A stretch of DNA of 64,000 bases. Source: Antedon mediterranea. Its lineage: Eukaryota > Echinodermata > Crinoidea > Comatulida > Antedonidae. Under the pieces are notes generated by a model. That model ran no database searches and was not told where the DNA came from. It was given only the letters and a program-made list of their open reading frames with translations. Positions 52,991-63,985 of the stretch are shown here, piece after piece (position 1 is the stretch's first letter; each line of letters opens with the position of its first letter). The stretch covers positions 9,561,312-9,625,311 of the forward strand of contig NC_092675.1 of assembly GCF_964355755.1 (NCBI RefSeq). Direction: 5' to 3'. Both the position numbers and the translations under genes were made by a program.

Positions 52991-53616
52991 CAACCTGACT
53001 CTGCAACAGTGTATAATAGGAATTAATAACTATATTTTAATTCGTTACTTTGACGAATTACTATTCATTATTGTAAACAAAAGTAAAAGATTGAACATAA
53101 ATAATTATAGCCTGGTATAAACTGAAGATTGTCACACATGATCATAGGATAGTCGAACGTATTATATAGTACTCCCTGTATTTACTGTAAAGACTGGGTT
53201 CGCTAATAATAATAATTTTTGCGTCAGGACAATGCTTCGATAACCACTGGTCTTAAAAGAATTAATTTTTGTCTCAAATTTGTCATATATGTATTTTTGT
53301 ACACTTGAAGAATAATATCACTTTTGATATTTGACCTCAATGTTCACTCACCGGATAAACGGCGATCTTTAAATAAATTCCCCTCAAATAAACGGTGACC
53401 ATGTCACTCCCATGAAACATCATATGGAATAATCGGCGTCTATTTCCATTAGATTATACCCCCTCCCATTGAATAAACAACTTTCTTTCAATAAATATCC
53501 ACCTAAAAAACACCTAAACAATAAACAGCCCAGGCCGTTTTTTCAATAAATACGGTACTTTAAATCTAGCACATCTAGGGTCTAGCGTGCTGTTAAACAG
53601 AATAATCGGTTGAAAA

Positions 53617-53880
53617 CGGGTGTTTCGAAACTAGAGACCCGAGACCAGAGACCCAATACGAAAAGGGAGACCTAAATATACGAAAAGGGAGACCCAAATA
53701 TACGAAAAGGGAGACCCAAATATACAAAATGGGAGACCCCACTATACGAAAAGAGAGACCACACTATACGAAAAGGGAGACCCTAATATACGAAAAGGGA
53801 GACTCAAATATAGGTCTCCCTTTTCATATTGGGTCTCGTGTCAGGTCTCTGGTCTCGGGTCTCTAGTTTCGAAACACCCG
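53617..53880. repeat. 264-bp hairpin enclosing a 22-bp tandem repeat
   Basis: The outer arm CGGGTGTTTCGAAACTAGAG and the following GACCCGAGACCAGAGACCC are mirrored at 53825-53880. Between them are about 7 copies of a 22-bp unit (ATACGAAAAGGGAGACCCAA..). GAGACC/GGTCTC words dominate. Confidence 0.85.
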
Positions 53881-53939
53881 TTAAAAACAGATGATTTCAT
53901 TTTTACAGAAACCGGTCCTATATATTTGTCTACTTTTGG

Positions 53940-54170
53940 ATTGGGGGAGGGGGTGGTAGTTGACCGGGGGTAGTTGACCGGGGGTAGTTACCCGGGGGAG
54001 GTTATCCTAAGGGTGTAGTTGTCCTAAGGGGGTGGTTGTTGTCCGGGGGGGGGGGGTAGTTGTCCGGGGGGTTGTTATCCTAAGGGGGTAGTTGTCCGGG
54101 GGGGTAGTTGCCCGGGGGGTAGTTGTCCGGGTGGTAAACATCCGGGGGGTAACTGTCTAGGGGATAGGTG
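53940..54170 (-). repeat. Inverted GGGGTAGTTGTCC array
   Basis: Reverse complement of the 52130-52990 word set (GGGGGTAGTTGTCCGGGGGG, TCCTAAGGGGGTAGTTG). Together with the left array and the hairpin at 53617-53880 it makes a nested inverted layout over 2 kb. Confidence 0.8.
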
Positions 54171-54211
54171 TCCTAGAACCCTTCAGACACCATTCGTACG
54201 TACAGATTATT

Positions 54212-57200
54212 GAGGTATATTCAGAGCGTCATTTCGACGATCGAGCATTCTCTACTTTTACGGAGCGCCATTTATGCCTTTATTTACTTCCGAAATAGAA
54301 ATAGTACTGCGGTAGCTGCTTCAGTGGACCAAATTTAGCACCGGTGGAGCACAGTGATATAAAATAGAAAAAAGTCACTAATATCTTTTCGTATGTTAAT
54401 ACACTGTGCTCAAGTGGACCCAATTTGGAGCCAGTGGAGCACAGTGATATAAAATAGAATTAATTCACTGAATTTTAATATCTTTTCGTATGTTAATACC
54501 GGGGTTAATACACTGTGCTCAAGTGGATCCAATTTGGAGCCAGGGGAGCACAGTGATATAAAATAGAAATAAGTCACTGAATGTTAAATCTTTTCGTATG
54601 TTAATACACTGTGCTCAAGTGGACCCAATTTGGAGCCAGTGGAGCACAGTGATATAAAATAGAAAAAAGTCACTGAATTTTAATATATTTTCGTATGTTA
54701 ATACACTGTGCTCAAGTGGACCCAATTTGGAGCCAGTGGAGCAGAGTGATATAAAATAGAAAAAAGTCACTGAATTTTAATATATTTTCGTATGTTAATA
54801 CACTGTGCTCAAGTGGACCCAATTTGGAGCCAGTGGAGCACAGTGATATAAAATAGAAATAAGTCACTGAATGTTAATATCTTTTCGTATGTTAATACAC
54901 TGTGCTCAAGTGGACCTAATTTGGCGCCAGTGGAGCACAGTGATATAAAATAGAAATAAGTCACTAAATTTTAATATCTCTTCGTATATTAATACACTGT
55001 GCTCACGTGGACCCAATTGGCGCGCGCGCCAGTGACCACAGTGATATAAAATAGAAAAAAGTCACTAAATTATAATATATTTTCGTATTTTAATACACTG
55101 TGCTCAAGTGGACCCAATTTGGCACCAATGAGAGCACAGGGAAATAGTCACATACAAAAACATCGAGAAAAAATACTTCTGGATTTCAAAAATATTTCAA
55201 ACTTATTATATAAATTCAATATCGGTTACTCCATCCGTAAACCAAAAGAAAAATTAGTTTCAGGCCATATCAGTGATTTTAGTAATTTTCGTTCGTTTAA
55301 AATGTATATTTATGATAGAACATAGAATTCCAACACATTTTTTAAACTTTACATTTTGATCGTCATCAATTGTCCTACACATTTGAAATTTGGTAATATA
55401 TGTTCAATAGGTTACTACACGTTCAATATGTTACTACATAATTCATATTTCTAACATATGTCTTTTTTTTTATCGCTAAAGTTTAAAAAAATGTGTTGGA
55501 ATTTTATGTTCTTTCATAAGTATTTATTATAGGCAAACGCAATTAGTTATTAAAATCACTGATGTGGCTTGAAACTATTTTTTCTTTTGGTTTACGGATG
55601 GAGTAACCGATATTGAACTTATATAGGCCTACCAAGTTTGAAATATTTTTGAATTCGATAAATATTTTTTCTAGAAGTTTTTGTATGTGACTATTTCCCT
55701 GTGCTCCCATTGGTGCCAAATTGGGTCCACTTGACTTTTTTTTAATTTTATATCACTATGCTCACTGGCGCGCGCGCCATATTGGGTACGTCCACGTAAG
55801 CACAGTGTATTAACATACGAAAAAGATATTAAAATTCAGTGACTTATTTCTATTTTATATCACTGTGCTCCCCTGGCTCCAAATCGGGTCCACTTGAGCA
55901 CAGTGTATTAAATACGAAAAGATATTAAAATTCAGTGACTTTTTCACGCTGCTGCTCTAGCCCGCTACGTCCCATTAGGACTACTCAATCAGAAGCTAAA
56001 GCAAGCAGCAGTTATAGTTCTAAGGACAGACAGTTTTGTGAAAATGGAAACTCCACTATAATTTATTGATTCCAGCTGCTACAGTAGACCCAAAAAACGT
56101 CTGGGAAAGAGTCTATTAGGACATGTCATGCTAAAATTACAAATCCCTAAGCATTTCTGGTGGTATATTCACTGTCAGATATTCATTGAATTACAGGAGT
56201 ATTATCGAAACAGGCCATTAAAGTTTGTGTTTGTAATAGGATACTTCACAATTGAAATATCTAGGGTGATGAAGTGACCCCCAGATAATAAAATTAACTA
56301 AAGTGACAGAAATTGAGTATTCACTTCTGTAACAAAAAAATAATATTTATTCACATATAAAAAAAGAAAAGAAACCCAAAAACCATTGTCTGACAGACAA
56401 TTTAAGTATTTGTTTCTTTAAATTACATTTTTTTTCAGGTAAAATAACTATTATGTGACAATAAAATGACACATTCAAAAACATTTGAAATAAAAAATAT
56501 TTTTCAATAAGCGAGCAGCGTTTTTTGTAAGAAATATTTCTTGTCCATTTTATATCACTGTGCTCCACTGGTGCCAAATTAAGTCCACTTGAGCACAGTG
56601 TATTAACATACGAAAATATATTAACATCAATGACTTATTTCTATTTTATATCACTGTGCTCTCCTGGCGCCAAATTTGGTCCACTTGAGCACAGTGTATT
56701 AACATACGAAAAGATATTAAAATTTAGTGACTTATTTCTATTTTATATCACTGTGCTCCACTGGCTCCAATTGGGTCCACTTGAGCACAGTGTATTAACA
56801 TACGAAAAGATATTAAAATTCAGTGACTTATTTCTATTTTATATCACTGTGCTCCCCTGGCTCCAAATTGGGTCCACTTGAGCACAGTGTACGTAATAAC
56901 TTACGAAAAGATATTAAAATTCAGTGACTTATTTCTATTTTATATCACTGTGCTCCCCTGGCTCCCAATTGGGTCCACTTGAGCACAGTGTATTAGCATA
57001 CGAAAATATATTAATATTCAGTGACTTATTTCTATTTTATATCACTGTGCTCTCCTGGCGCCAAATTGGGTCAACTTGAGCACAGTGTATTAACATACGA
57101 AAAGATATTAAAATTCAGTGACTTATTTCTATTTTATATCACTACTGTGCTCCACTGGCTCCAAATTGGGTTCACTTGAGCACAGTGTTGGCCTATTAAC

Positions 57201-57488
57201 ATACCAAAAGATATTAAAATTCAGGGGCTTATTTCTATTTTATATCACTGTGCTCCTCACTGGCGCCAAATTGTGTCCACTTGAGCACAGTGTATTAACA
57301 TACAAAAAGATATTAAAATTAGTGACTTTTTTCTATTTTATATCACTGTGCTCCACCGGTGCTAAATTTGGTCCACTGGAGCAGCTACCGTAGTACTATT
57401 TCTATTTCGGAAGTAAATAAATGCATAAATGGCGCTCCGTAGAAGTAGAGAATACTCGATCGTCGAAATGACGTTCTGAATATACCTC
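54212..57488. mobile_element. 3.3-kb inverted-repeat element D built of ~105-bp tandem units
   Basis: The outer ends GAGGTATATTCAGA(G/A)CGTC mirror each other. Inside, both arms are arrays of a ~105-bp unit containing TAATACACTGTGCTCAAGTG, GGACCCAATTTGG and GTGATATAAAATAG: about 8 copies on the left (54345-55130) and about 11 inverted on the right (55700-57390). A unique inner segment pairs 55135-55352 with 55478-55715 around a ~125-bp loop. The right arm carries a 599-bp insertion (55946-56544). Confidence 0.85.
55946..56544 (-). mobile_element. 0.6-kb repeat element, copy 2, inserted in element D
   Basis: Reverse complement of 41219-41799. It interrupts a 105-bp unit between GACTTTTTC and CCATTTTATATCAC. 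Its ends are ACGCTGCTGCTCTAGCCCGC and ...GAAATATTTCTTGT, and ACGCTGCT occurs near both ends in inverted orientation, like a short terminal inverted repeat. Confidence 0.75.
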
Positions 57489-57519
57489 GATTATTTACCG
57501 ATTATAACCAGTTATGCCC

Positions 57520-57693
57520 TAGTCTGGGTTCCAGACGGAGTTTTGTCTTAATATTAGTTAAAAGATAAATATTTTGGCACAGATGACGTTTCATACGTAT
57601 ACTACTTGATTTTGGATTTTCAGACAAAAATCGCGGTCGAAATAAAAACAAATAAATAAAAAAAAAAGATAATACAGACTTGGGGCAAGTCTA
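57520..57693. mobile_element. 174-bp MITE with 9-bp target duplication
   Basis: GTTATGCCC flanks it perfectly (57511-57519 and 57694-57702). Ends are TAGTCTGGGTTCC and ...GGGGCAAGTCTA, an imperfect terminal inverted repeat. The interior GTTTCATACGTATACTA is shared with the copy at 14256-14377. Confidence 0.75.
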
Positions 57694-57796
57694 GTTATGC
57701 CCATGCTTGAACGATTCATGGCCATGCTTGAACGATTCATGGCCGGAAATTACGTTTAGAGGTCAGCCCGGTTTGTAACCTACGACCCACAACAAC

Positions 57797-59295
57797 GAAT
57801 TGTTTCGTGCGAATTATTCAAATTTCTTTGTTTTGTATACGCCTTTTTCACGAAACGGAAGGAAGCGTAACCAACAGAAATAACATAGCGTTTTTAGCCT
57901 ATTTTCGGAGGAAAAGTTACTTAAAAATCCTCAACGGACAGTCGTATGGACAACATTTTTTACTGTAAAATGTTCTTTAAAGATTAGCCTACATAACTGT
58001 GTGATTGAACACAATTAGAATTTTTTTTATTTTCACTCATCGAAAAAACACCACGGTGTAAGCATAGGCCCCGCAACTTTGCCGCGAAAACGCCGGTGAC
58101 AAACGCCTATGCTTATACACTGTGGTGTTTTTTCGATGGATTTTAAGTAGTGACAACAAAATTTCTACTTTTTTTCAATCACACAGTGATGTAGGCCAAT
58201 CTTTTAAGAACATTTCACAGTAATTTGTTTTCTCATACGATCCTCCGTTCAAGAGTTACGATTTTTTAATTAACATGGTGTCCTGAAATCCCCTGAAAAC
58301 GCTATGTTATTTCTGTTGGTACGCTTCGTTGCACGGCATTGTTTGTCAACGATCGAACTTGATCTCTTTCGTTTCGTGAAAAAGGCATTCGCTGTTATTA
58401 AATATTTTTACCAACTACAACTTGTTTTCTTACGACCACCCTTATGCCATTTGAAGCCGAAAATCCTGTCGAGATATGCCTACTCCTTACGACCATTTTT
58501 TATGTTACTTGACGATGATTTTGAGCCTACCCTGAACAACGATTTAGACCAAAATATTGACGATCGACGTTCTAGCCCTGCACCAACAAGGACAACACCG
58601 CCTCAAACACGAACGTTGTTATCGGAGATTAATTACACGCCGTAGGCTGATCGAATTGTTTCGTACGAATTATTCAATTTTCTTTGTTTTGTATACGCCT
58701 TTTTCACGAAACGGAAGACATCTTCGATCGATGACAAACAATGCCGTGCAACGACGAAGCGTAACCAACAGAAATAACATAGCGTTTTTAGCCTATTTCC
58801 GGAGGACAAGTTACTTAAAAATCCTCAACGGACAGTCGTATGGACAAAATTTTTACTGTAAAATGTTCTTTAAAGATTAGCCTACATAACTGTGTGATTG
58901 AACAAAATTAGAATTTTTTTTATTTTCACTCATCGAAAAAACACCACGGTGTAAAGCATAGGCCCCGCGACTTTGCCGCGAAAAAACGCCGGTGACAAAC
59001 GCCTATGCTTATACACTGTGGTGTTTTTTTCGATGGATTTTAAGTAGTGACAACAAAATTTCTACTTTTTTTCAATCACACAGTGATGTAGGCCAATCTT
59101 TTAAGAACATTTCACAGTAATTTGTTTTCTCATACGATCCTCCGTTCAAGAGTTACGATTTTTTAATTAACATGGTGTCCTGAAATCCCATGAAACGCTA
59201 TGTTATTTCTGACCAAAATATTGACGATCGACGACAACACCGCCTCAAACACGAACGTTGTTATCGGAGATTAATTACACGCCGTAGCTGATCGG
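57797..59295 (+). repeat. Tandem duplication of a palindromic unit
   Basis: Copy 1 spans 57797-58645 and copy 2 58653-59295, the latter lacking the segment 58321-58545. Each copy holds a ~450-bp palindrome (57863-58325; 58754-59210). Its centre folds CGAAAAAACACCACGGTGTA against TACACTGTGGTGTTTTTTCG, and its ends are AACCAACAGAAATAACATAG and its complement. The segment 58321-58390 is also inverted at 58688-58760. An open frame 58304-58645 ends in DDDFEPTLNNDLDQNIDD and RRSSPAPTRTTPPQTR; I cannot assign it and suspect it is a transposon remnant. Confidence 0.65.
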
Positions 59296-60110
59296 AGATT
59301 TATTATACGCCCGTAGGCTGAATTTACGTCTAAATTTGGTGGACTTTTTACCTCGTTTGGCATAGACCTAATTGGTTTTTAATCGTCGTATATGGAACAA
59401 AATACAAAAATGAATAATAATAATAATAATAATTAAAAACACCCTATAGAGCTCTTCCGAATCGATTCATTACAATTGACCAACTGAACACACTTTATCG
59501 TTGATCTTTAAAAAAGCAATTATTAAAAAAAATATTCATCCGCTTCTGGCATTTTCTGACACTTGAGATGATCCATCGCTTGTGATTGGTCAAGACACTT
59601 ACGTTTACGTCATTACGTCATAGTGAGAACCAACTTTAAGAAGTAGGCTATGGGTGTGTCCCCAGATAGTTCGAGGTTGTAAACGTGACCATAACGTTTA
59701 AGGCCCGGCCTGCACTGAAAATACCTTATAAATGATGCCATTATAATCATAAGCGTACACTATTTTATTGGTCAATTTAATATATTGATAGCAGTTAAGT
59801 TGTAAGAAGCATAATCATGATGTAAAGTGTAAACAAAGTACTTACTACATGTAAATGCTGACGCTCTGGTCGTGTTTCGATTCCACAAAATAGTATTGGG
59901 ACACTGCTCTTCATGGATCACTAAGTCTGTTACTAACATTAACAATGAAAATACTTAAATGAATAGTTGCAATGAAACTTTGTTATTTAAATTTGATTGT
60001 TATTTAAATACATCCGTGGTTGATTCAATTCAAAAATAATAGTTACATCTGAACTAAGAAATTGTTTGTTTTCTCTGGTAGTCGGTACAAAAGCGTGTGT
60101 CATGTTTTGC
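59296..60110. other. Intergenic, no gene seen
   Basis: Apart from the MITE fragment at 59570-59636 and an (AAT)n run at about 59413, nothing recognisable. Confidence 0.5.
59570..59636. mobile_element. Fragment of the GCTTGGTTC MITE family
   Basis: Holds the right half only: CATCGCTTGTGATTGGTCAA, ACACTTACGT and CATAGTGAGAACCAACTTTAA. Confidence 0.5.
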
Positions 60111-60260
60111 ACATGTTATCATTGACTGTTGTAGGCCTTAGTACATGTTATCATTGACTGTTGTAGGCCTTAGTACATGTTATCATTGACTGTTGTAGGC
60201 CTTAGTACATGTTATCATTGACTGTTGTAGGCCTTAGTACATGTTATCATTGACTGTTGT
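60111..60260 (+). repeat. 32-bp tandem repeat, 5 copies
   Basis: The unit is ACATGTTATCATTGACTGTT plus GTAGGCCTTAGT. Copies are adjoining with no spacers; the last is truncated into a GTTGTT-rich stretch. Confidence 0.9.
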
Positions 60261-60369
60261 TATCATTGTTGCTGTTGCACATGCTGTTGTTTCACATTTT
60301 GTTGTTGAGTTCTAGCATTTCTTAACAAACAAACTTTAGTTTAGATGATTACAATATTATCGATAGTTG

Positions 60370-62285
60370 CAGTGGTGGCGCCAGCGGGGGGGCTACGGGG
60401 GCTCTATCCCCCTCGTCGGGGAGCCTAGCCCCCCCCCCCCCCCATCCCGTCGGGGAACACGGGTACTTTTTGTCGGGGAATATAATATACAGTAAAAAAC
60501 GTTCGCGTTCACTTCATATAGCTTCAGCGCCTAGAAAACCACGACGTTCCATTGACCGTGAGATTACGTCAGAGGGCTATTATGCACTTTTATGCATTCA
60601 TTATTGCCAGAGATCTAACTACTAAACAATAGCTAGTACGCACTTGTTTGGCGGTATCCCTTTGTACGAATCGTTCACCGTTGGGTCGAGACGCGTGATA
60701 TCATGTTCCATCCAGGGACCAAAATGTGTAATGTAGTTATTTTCCAGGCGAAGTTTACCGACGGTTACCGAAGGGAACACGGGTACTTTTTGTCGGGGAA
60801 TATAATATACAGTAAAAAACGTTCGCGTTCACTTGGTAGCTTCAGCGCCTAGAAAACCGCGACGTCTCATTGACCGTGAGAGTACGTCAGAGTGCTATTA
60901 TGCAATTTATATGCATTCATTATTGCCAGCGATCTAACTTACTACTAAACATTAGCTAGGTACGCACTTGTCTGGCGGTATCCCTTTGTACGAATCGTTC
61001 AACGTTGGGTCGAGACGGGCGATATCAAGTTCCATCCAGGGACCAAAATGTGTAATGTAGTTATTTTCCAGGCGAAGTTTACCGACGGTTCGGGTACTTT
61101 TTGTCGGGGAATATAATTCGTTCGCGTTCACTTCGTAGGCTAGCTTCAGCGCCTAGAAAACCTCGACGTTTCATTGACCGTGAGAGTACGTCAGAGTGAT
61201 ATTATGCACTTTATATGCATTCATTATCGCCAGCGATCTAACTTACTACTAAACAATAGCTATATGTACGCACTTGTCTGGCGGTATCCCTTTGTACGAA
61301 TCGTTCAACGTTGGGTCGTGATATCATGTTCCATCCAGGGACCAAAATGTGTACTGTAGTTATTTTCCAGGCGAAGTTTACCGACGGTTACGTCGTGTAC
61401 TGTGTCGACGTACGCTACACTACAGCAAAAACGAATTATGTTAATTGTTCGTATGTTCACCAATTTTTTAATTTACAAGTAACCTTCTGTACCGTGGGGC
61501 ACCTAAAATAAATATTTCATCCATTACTAAACAAAAAAACATGCCATTTTCGCTTAGCCAACATCTTATTATAGCTAAGTTATTACATTTTCAATGTCCT
61601 GTATGTCATGAATTTCTCACCACTCGGAAGTCCAGATGGTACACAGGCATACACTTGGGAGGAATAAACTTATTTCCCCGACTGAAAAGGTCTACGCTTG
61701 CGTTTTTTAAGCCTCTGGGCCTGATGTTTCCAAAGTATAAAATGCAGCTCTAGTTTTAAACATTTTCTTAGCTCAGCCCCAACAATAAAGCTGGTCATAT
61801 TTCGAAGTACAAGAAGTGCATTTTCCGGGACCTAACATCTCTATTTTTCAAACATTTCTTAGCTCAGTCACAACCATGATAGGGACTTATATATTTTGTT
61901 TCATGTTTTGAAGTATAATAAGTCCAATTTCCAGGACCTCCAACTCTATTTTTCTAAATTTTCTTTGAACTTTAATTTTTTAAATTGAAAAATATGGATT
62001 GAAACAGTCATCGCGCACCGTTTTTTTGCACGCAGTATTTTATTTATGCATTATAAAAAATGGAAAAAAATGGCTACCCTAAATCTGATTAAAATGACCT
62101 CAAATGACGCTAGAACGCGTTGCTTCCGGGGGGTTCGCCCCCTGGACCCCCACCGGGGCCGCCCCCTGGACCCCCACCGGGACCCTTGGCGGCCCCCAGC
62201 CTTGTGATGCTCGCTTCGCTCGCATATCCCCCTCGTCGGGGGAATGTATCCCCCCCGCGTCGGGAAGATCCTGGCGCCACCCCTG
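60370..62285. mobile_element. 1.9-kb non-autonomous hAT-like DNA transposon with 8-bp target duplication
   Basis: A perfect 8-bp duplication GATAGTTG lies at 60362-60369 and 62286-62293. Terminal inverted repeats are CAGTGGTGGCGCCAGC (left) and, reverse-complemented, CAGGGGTGGCGCCAGG (right). CAG-type ends with 8-bp duplications are the hAT signature. Subterminal DNA is G/C-rich (CCCCCTCGTCGGGG on both sides). The interior holds three tandem ~315-bp copies (60449-61400) and a ~105-bp duplication at about 61755-61965. No transposase remains. Confidence 0.85.
60449..61400 (+). repeat. Three ~315-bp tandem units inside the hAT-like element
   Basis: Each copy runs from ACGGGTACTTTTTGTCGGGG to CAGGCGAAGTTTACCGACGG, starting near 60457, 60779 and 61087. 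Each contains TTCCATCCAGGGACC and GTACGAATCGTTCA. The third copy continues into CGTCGTGTACTGTG, and an open frame of 66 codons from 61311 spans it; that frame is in repeats and I do not call it a gene. Confidence 0.8.
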
Positions 62286-62410
62286 GATAGTTGACTCGAT
62301 TTATCATCCCCTTGACCATTTTCACCTCTAATATAACAATGTCTTGCCCATCTCGCTCGACTGTGTGAGGGCGCAATAAACTTTCGATCGCACAGCGAAG
62401 TAACCGGGAG

Positions 62411-62748
62411 GCGGGAGGCGATATTTCTTTTCGTACATAAGTTGGGGACCCCTCGTGAAACGTCACAAAATAAACATGAATATTCATTATCATATCCATA
62501 AGGTGTGACGTAAGAATTCAGCTAACTACAATTCGCTAACGCAAACGATTTCTGTCGAATCGTCTGTGTAGTCGAGTGGATAAGACTATGGACTTCATGT
62601 CGATGTATGGGGTCCGACTCCCATGAGCTACTTCTTTTACTTTCTAGTGAGAGAGAGATTATTTGGAGGGTCAGGTTTAGTTATATTTAGGAAGTAGTTC
62701 GGCTATTTTTCACATGGGATCCCCAACTTATGTACGAAAAAAAATCGC
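62411..62748. mobile_element. MULE-like MITE with 9-bp target duplication, carrying a tRNA-like segment
   Basis: AACCGGGAG occurs at 62402-62410 and 62749-62757. Inside it, GCGATATTTCTTTTCGTACA..TAAGTTGGGGACCC (62418 onward) is mirrored by GGGATCCCCAACTTATGTAC..GAAAAAAAATCGC ending 62748, a ~35-40-bp terminal inverted repeat. A 9-bp duplication suits Mutator-like elements. A 7-bp extra GCGGGAG at the left end looks like slippage of the flank. Confidence 0.7.
62563..62640 (+). repeat. tRNA-derived SINE-like segment
   Basis: The A-box TAGTCGAGTGG and B-box GGTCCGACTCC are both present at tRNA-like spacing, but the T stem and acceptor stem do not pair properly. It is therefore a derived sequence, not a working tRNA. 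It lies inside the MITE at 62411-62748. Confidence 0.55.
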
Positions 62749-63129
62749 AACCGGGAGCTAATTAAGATAATTTTCGAAGGTAAGCGATGCAGAAACTTTT
62801 ATTAATTAGATATTCTGCTATCTTATTAAATCAGTGGCCGTCAATCAATGTTAATAATCCATGAGCACCCCTTCTATTAAAAATAAATATATAACAATTA
62901 AGCACAGGGCCTAGATGTTGGATAGAAAAAGTAGGCTATTTGATTGCTTTCATACTAGCGTATGAAATAAGATTATTTTAGATAGGCCTATAACTATGAT
63001 ATGCCATACCTTAACCCTAAATTATGAATTTAAGTTTTTCAATATCACTTACTTGGCACAGAATTTTTGTAATATAAATTAAAATATAATGCACCCTAAG
63101 AAATTATTTAGTTTCAATTTTGATTTTTG

Positions 63130-63286
63130 AAGGTGCAGAATTAAAATTTAAAGTTCGTTCAAATACTTTATATGATAAAGCTTTTGATAATAATAACAAA
63201 TGTAACTTATGCGGTACAAGTTTTGACAAAGACATCATTTCATCCTCAATTGCCCAGCTTTAGATAATATACGTAATCAGGAATAA
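63130..63286 (+). pseudogene. Decayed LINE reverse transcriptase C-terminus (zinc-knuckle region)
   Basis: The frame reads GAELKFKVRSNTLYDKAFDN then NNKCNLCGTSFDKD, and after a one-base frameshift HFILNCPALDNIR and a stop. CxxC...HFxxxCPAL.xIR is the cysteine-histidine cluster that ends many non-LTR retrotransposon ORF2 proteins. What follows to about 63830 is AT-rich, broken remains and a 3' end with AATAAA motifs. The element is 5'-truncated and dead. Confidence 0.6.
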
Positions 63287-63830
63287 TTTTATTTATATAT
63301 GTGGATATAAATAAAAATGGCAGCAAAAAGATGTTTGATAATTTTATACTTCTCATGAAAATGACAATTTAATTGATGGAGAGTGTGAAAATATTTTGGA
63401 TAGCTTTTGTAAAAGATAGGCCTACCTAAAAAGCATGGACATTTCATAATGATTCATTGAAATCCAAGACTCAATAATTATTTTATCTACATTGCTATAA
63501 TAAGTAAATTGAAAAAAGGGGATTGATGAGGGTGGGGTTGTTGTAATAAGTTGTTTTAACAGTTGATTTTATTTAATACACTTTTACTTATACTTGTGTT
63601 TGTTTCTTTTGTGGAAAGTAATGAGTATGTATTGATTAAATAAAATTGATATTGTTTAGTATCTAATGTTAATCATTTGATTTTGTTCTATCTTCTTTTC
63701 TTTGCAATTATACTTTTCTCTATGTAAATTTATTTATTTATTTTCGTATTTTATATGATATATTTTATATTGTTATTTTGAAGGATGCACCTTGTGCTAT
63801 GTAATCCAAATAAATAAAATACAAATATCG
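63287..63830 (+). mobile_element. 3' part of the decayed LINE with A-rich tail
   Basis: AT-rich sequence following the RT remnant. It ends CACCTTGTGCTATGTAATCC and then AAATAAATAAAATAC, which looks like a CR1/L2-type 3' terminus. No frame is open for long. Confidence 0.4.
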
Positions 63831-63854
63831 AGGTCTATGATAAGACCCAGTTCA

Positions 63855-63985
63855 AACAAGGCCATATACATGGCTGCAGCCGCGTGCTCAAATTTGAGTT
63901 AGTGTTTACCGACCAACCGACCGACCAACCGACCGACATAGTGAGCTGTAGAGTCGCATTTGCACGCGACTAAAAAGGGGAAGAG
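63855..63985 (+). repeat. Dispersed repeat fragment, copy 2, with CCGACCAA tandem
   Basis: Same start as 51968-52022, then (ACCGACCAACCG)n at 63908-63938 and CATAGTGAGCTGTAGAGTCG with GCATTTGCACGCGACTAAAA. Probably the end of a larger element continuing past the window. Confidence 0.55.

Noticed and set aside
53340-53545. Recurrent AATAAAC/AATAAAT words that look like multiple poly(A) signals
   Set aside because: They form a degenerate TCAATAAACGGC-type simple repeat with no gene upstream on either strand.
60111-60260. CRISPR-like regular repeats
   Set aside because: The 32-bp units adjoin directly with no unique spacers, and the genome is eukaryotic.
62110-62499. 129-codon minus-strand frame ending in GGGPGGGPGG
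   Set aside because: It runs across the hAT-like element's end, its target duplication and the start of the next MITE, so it cannot be one gene.
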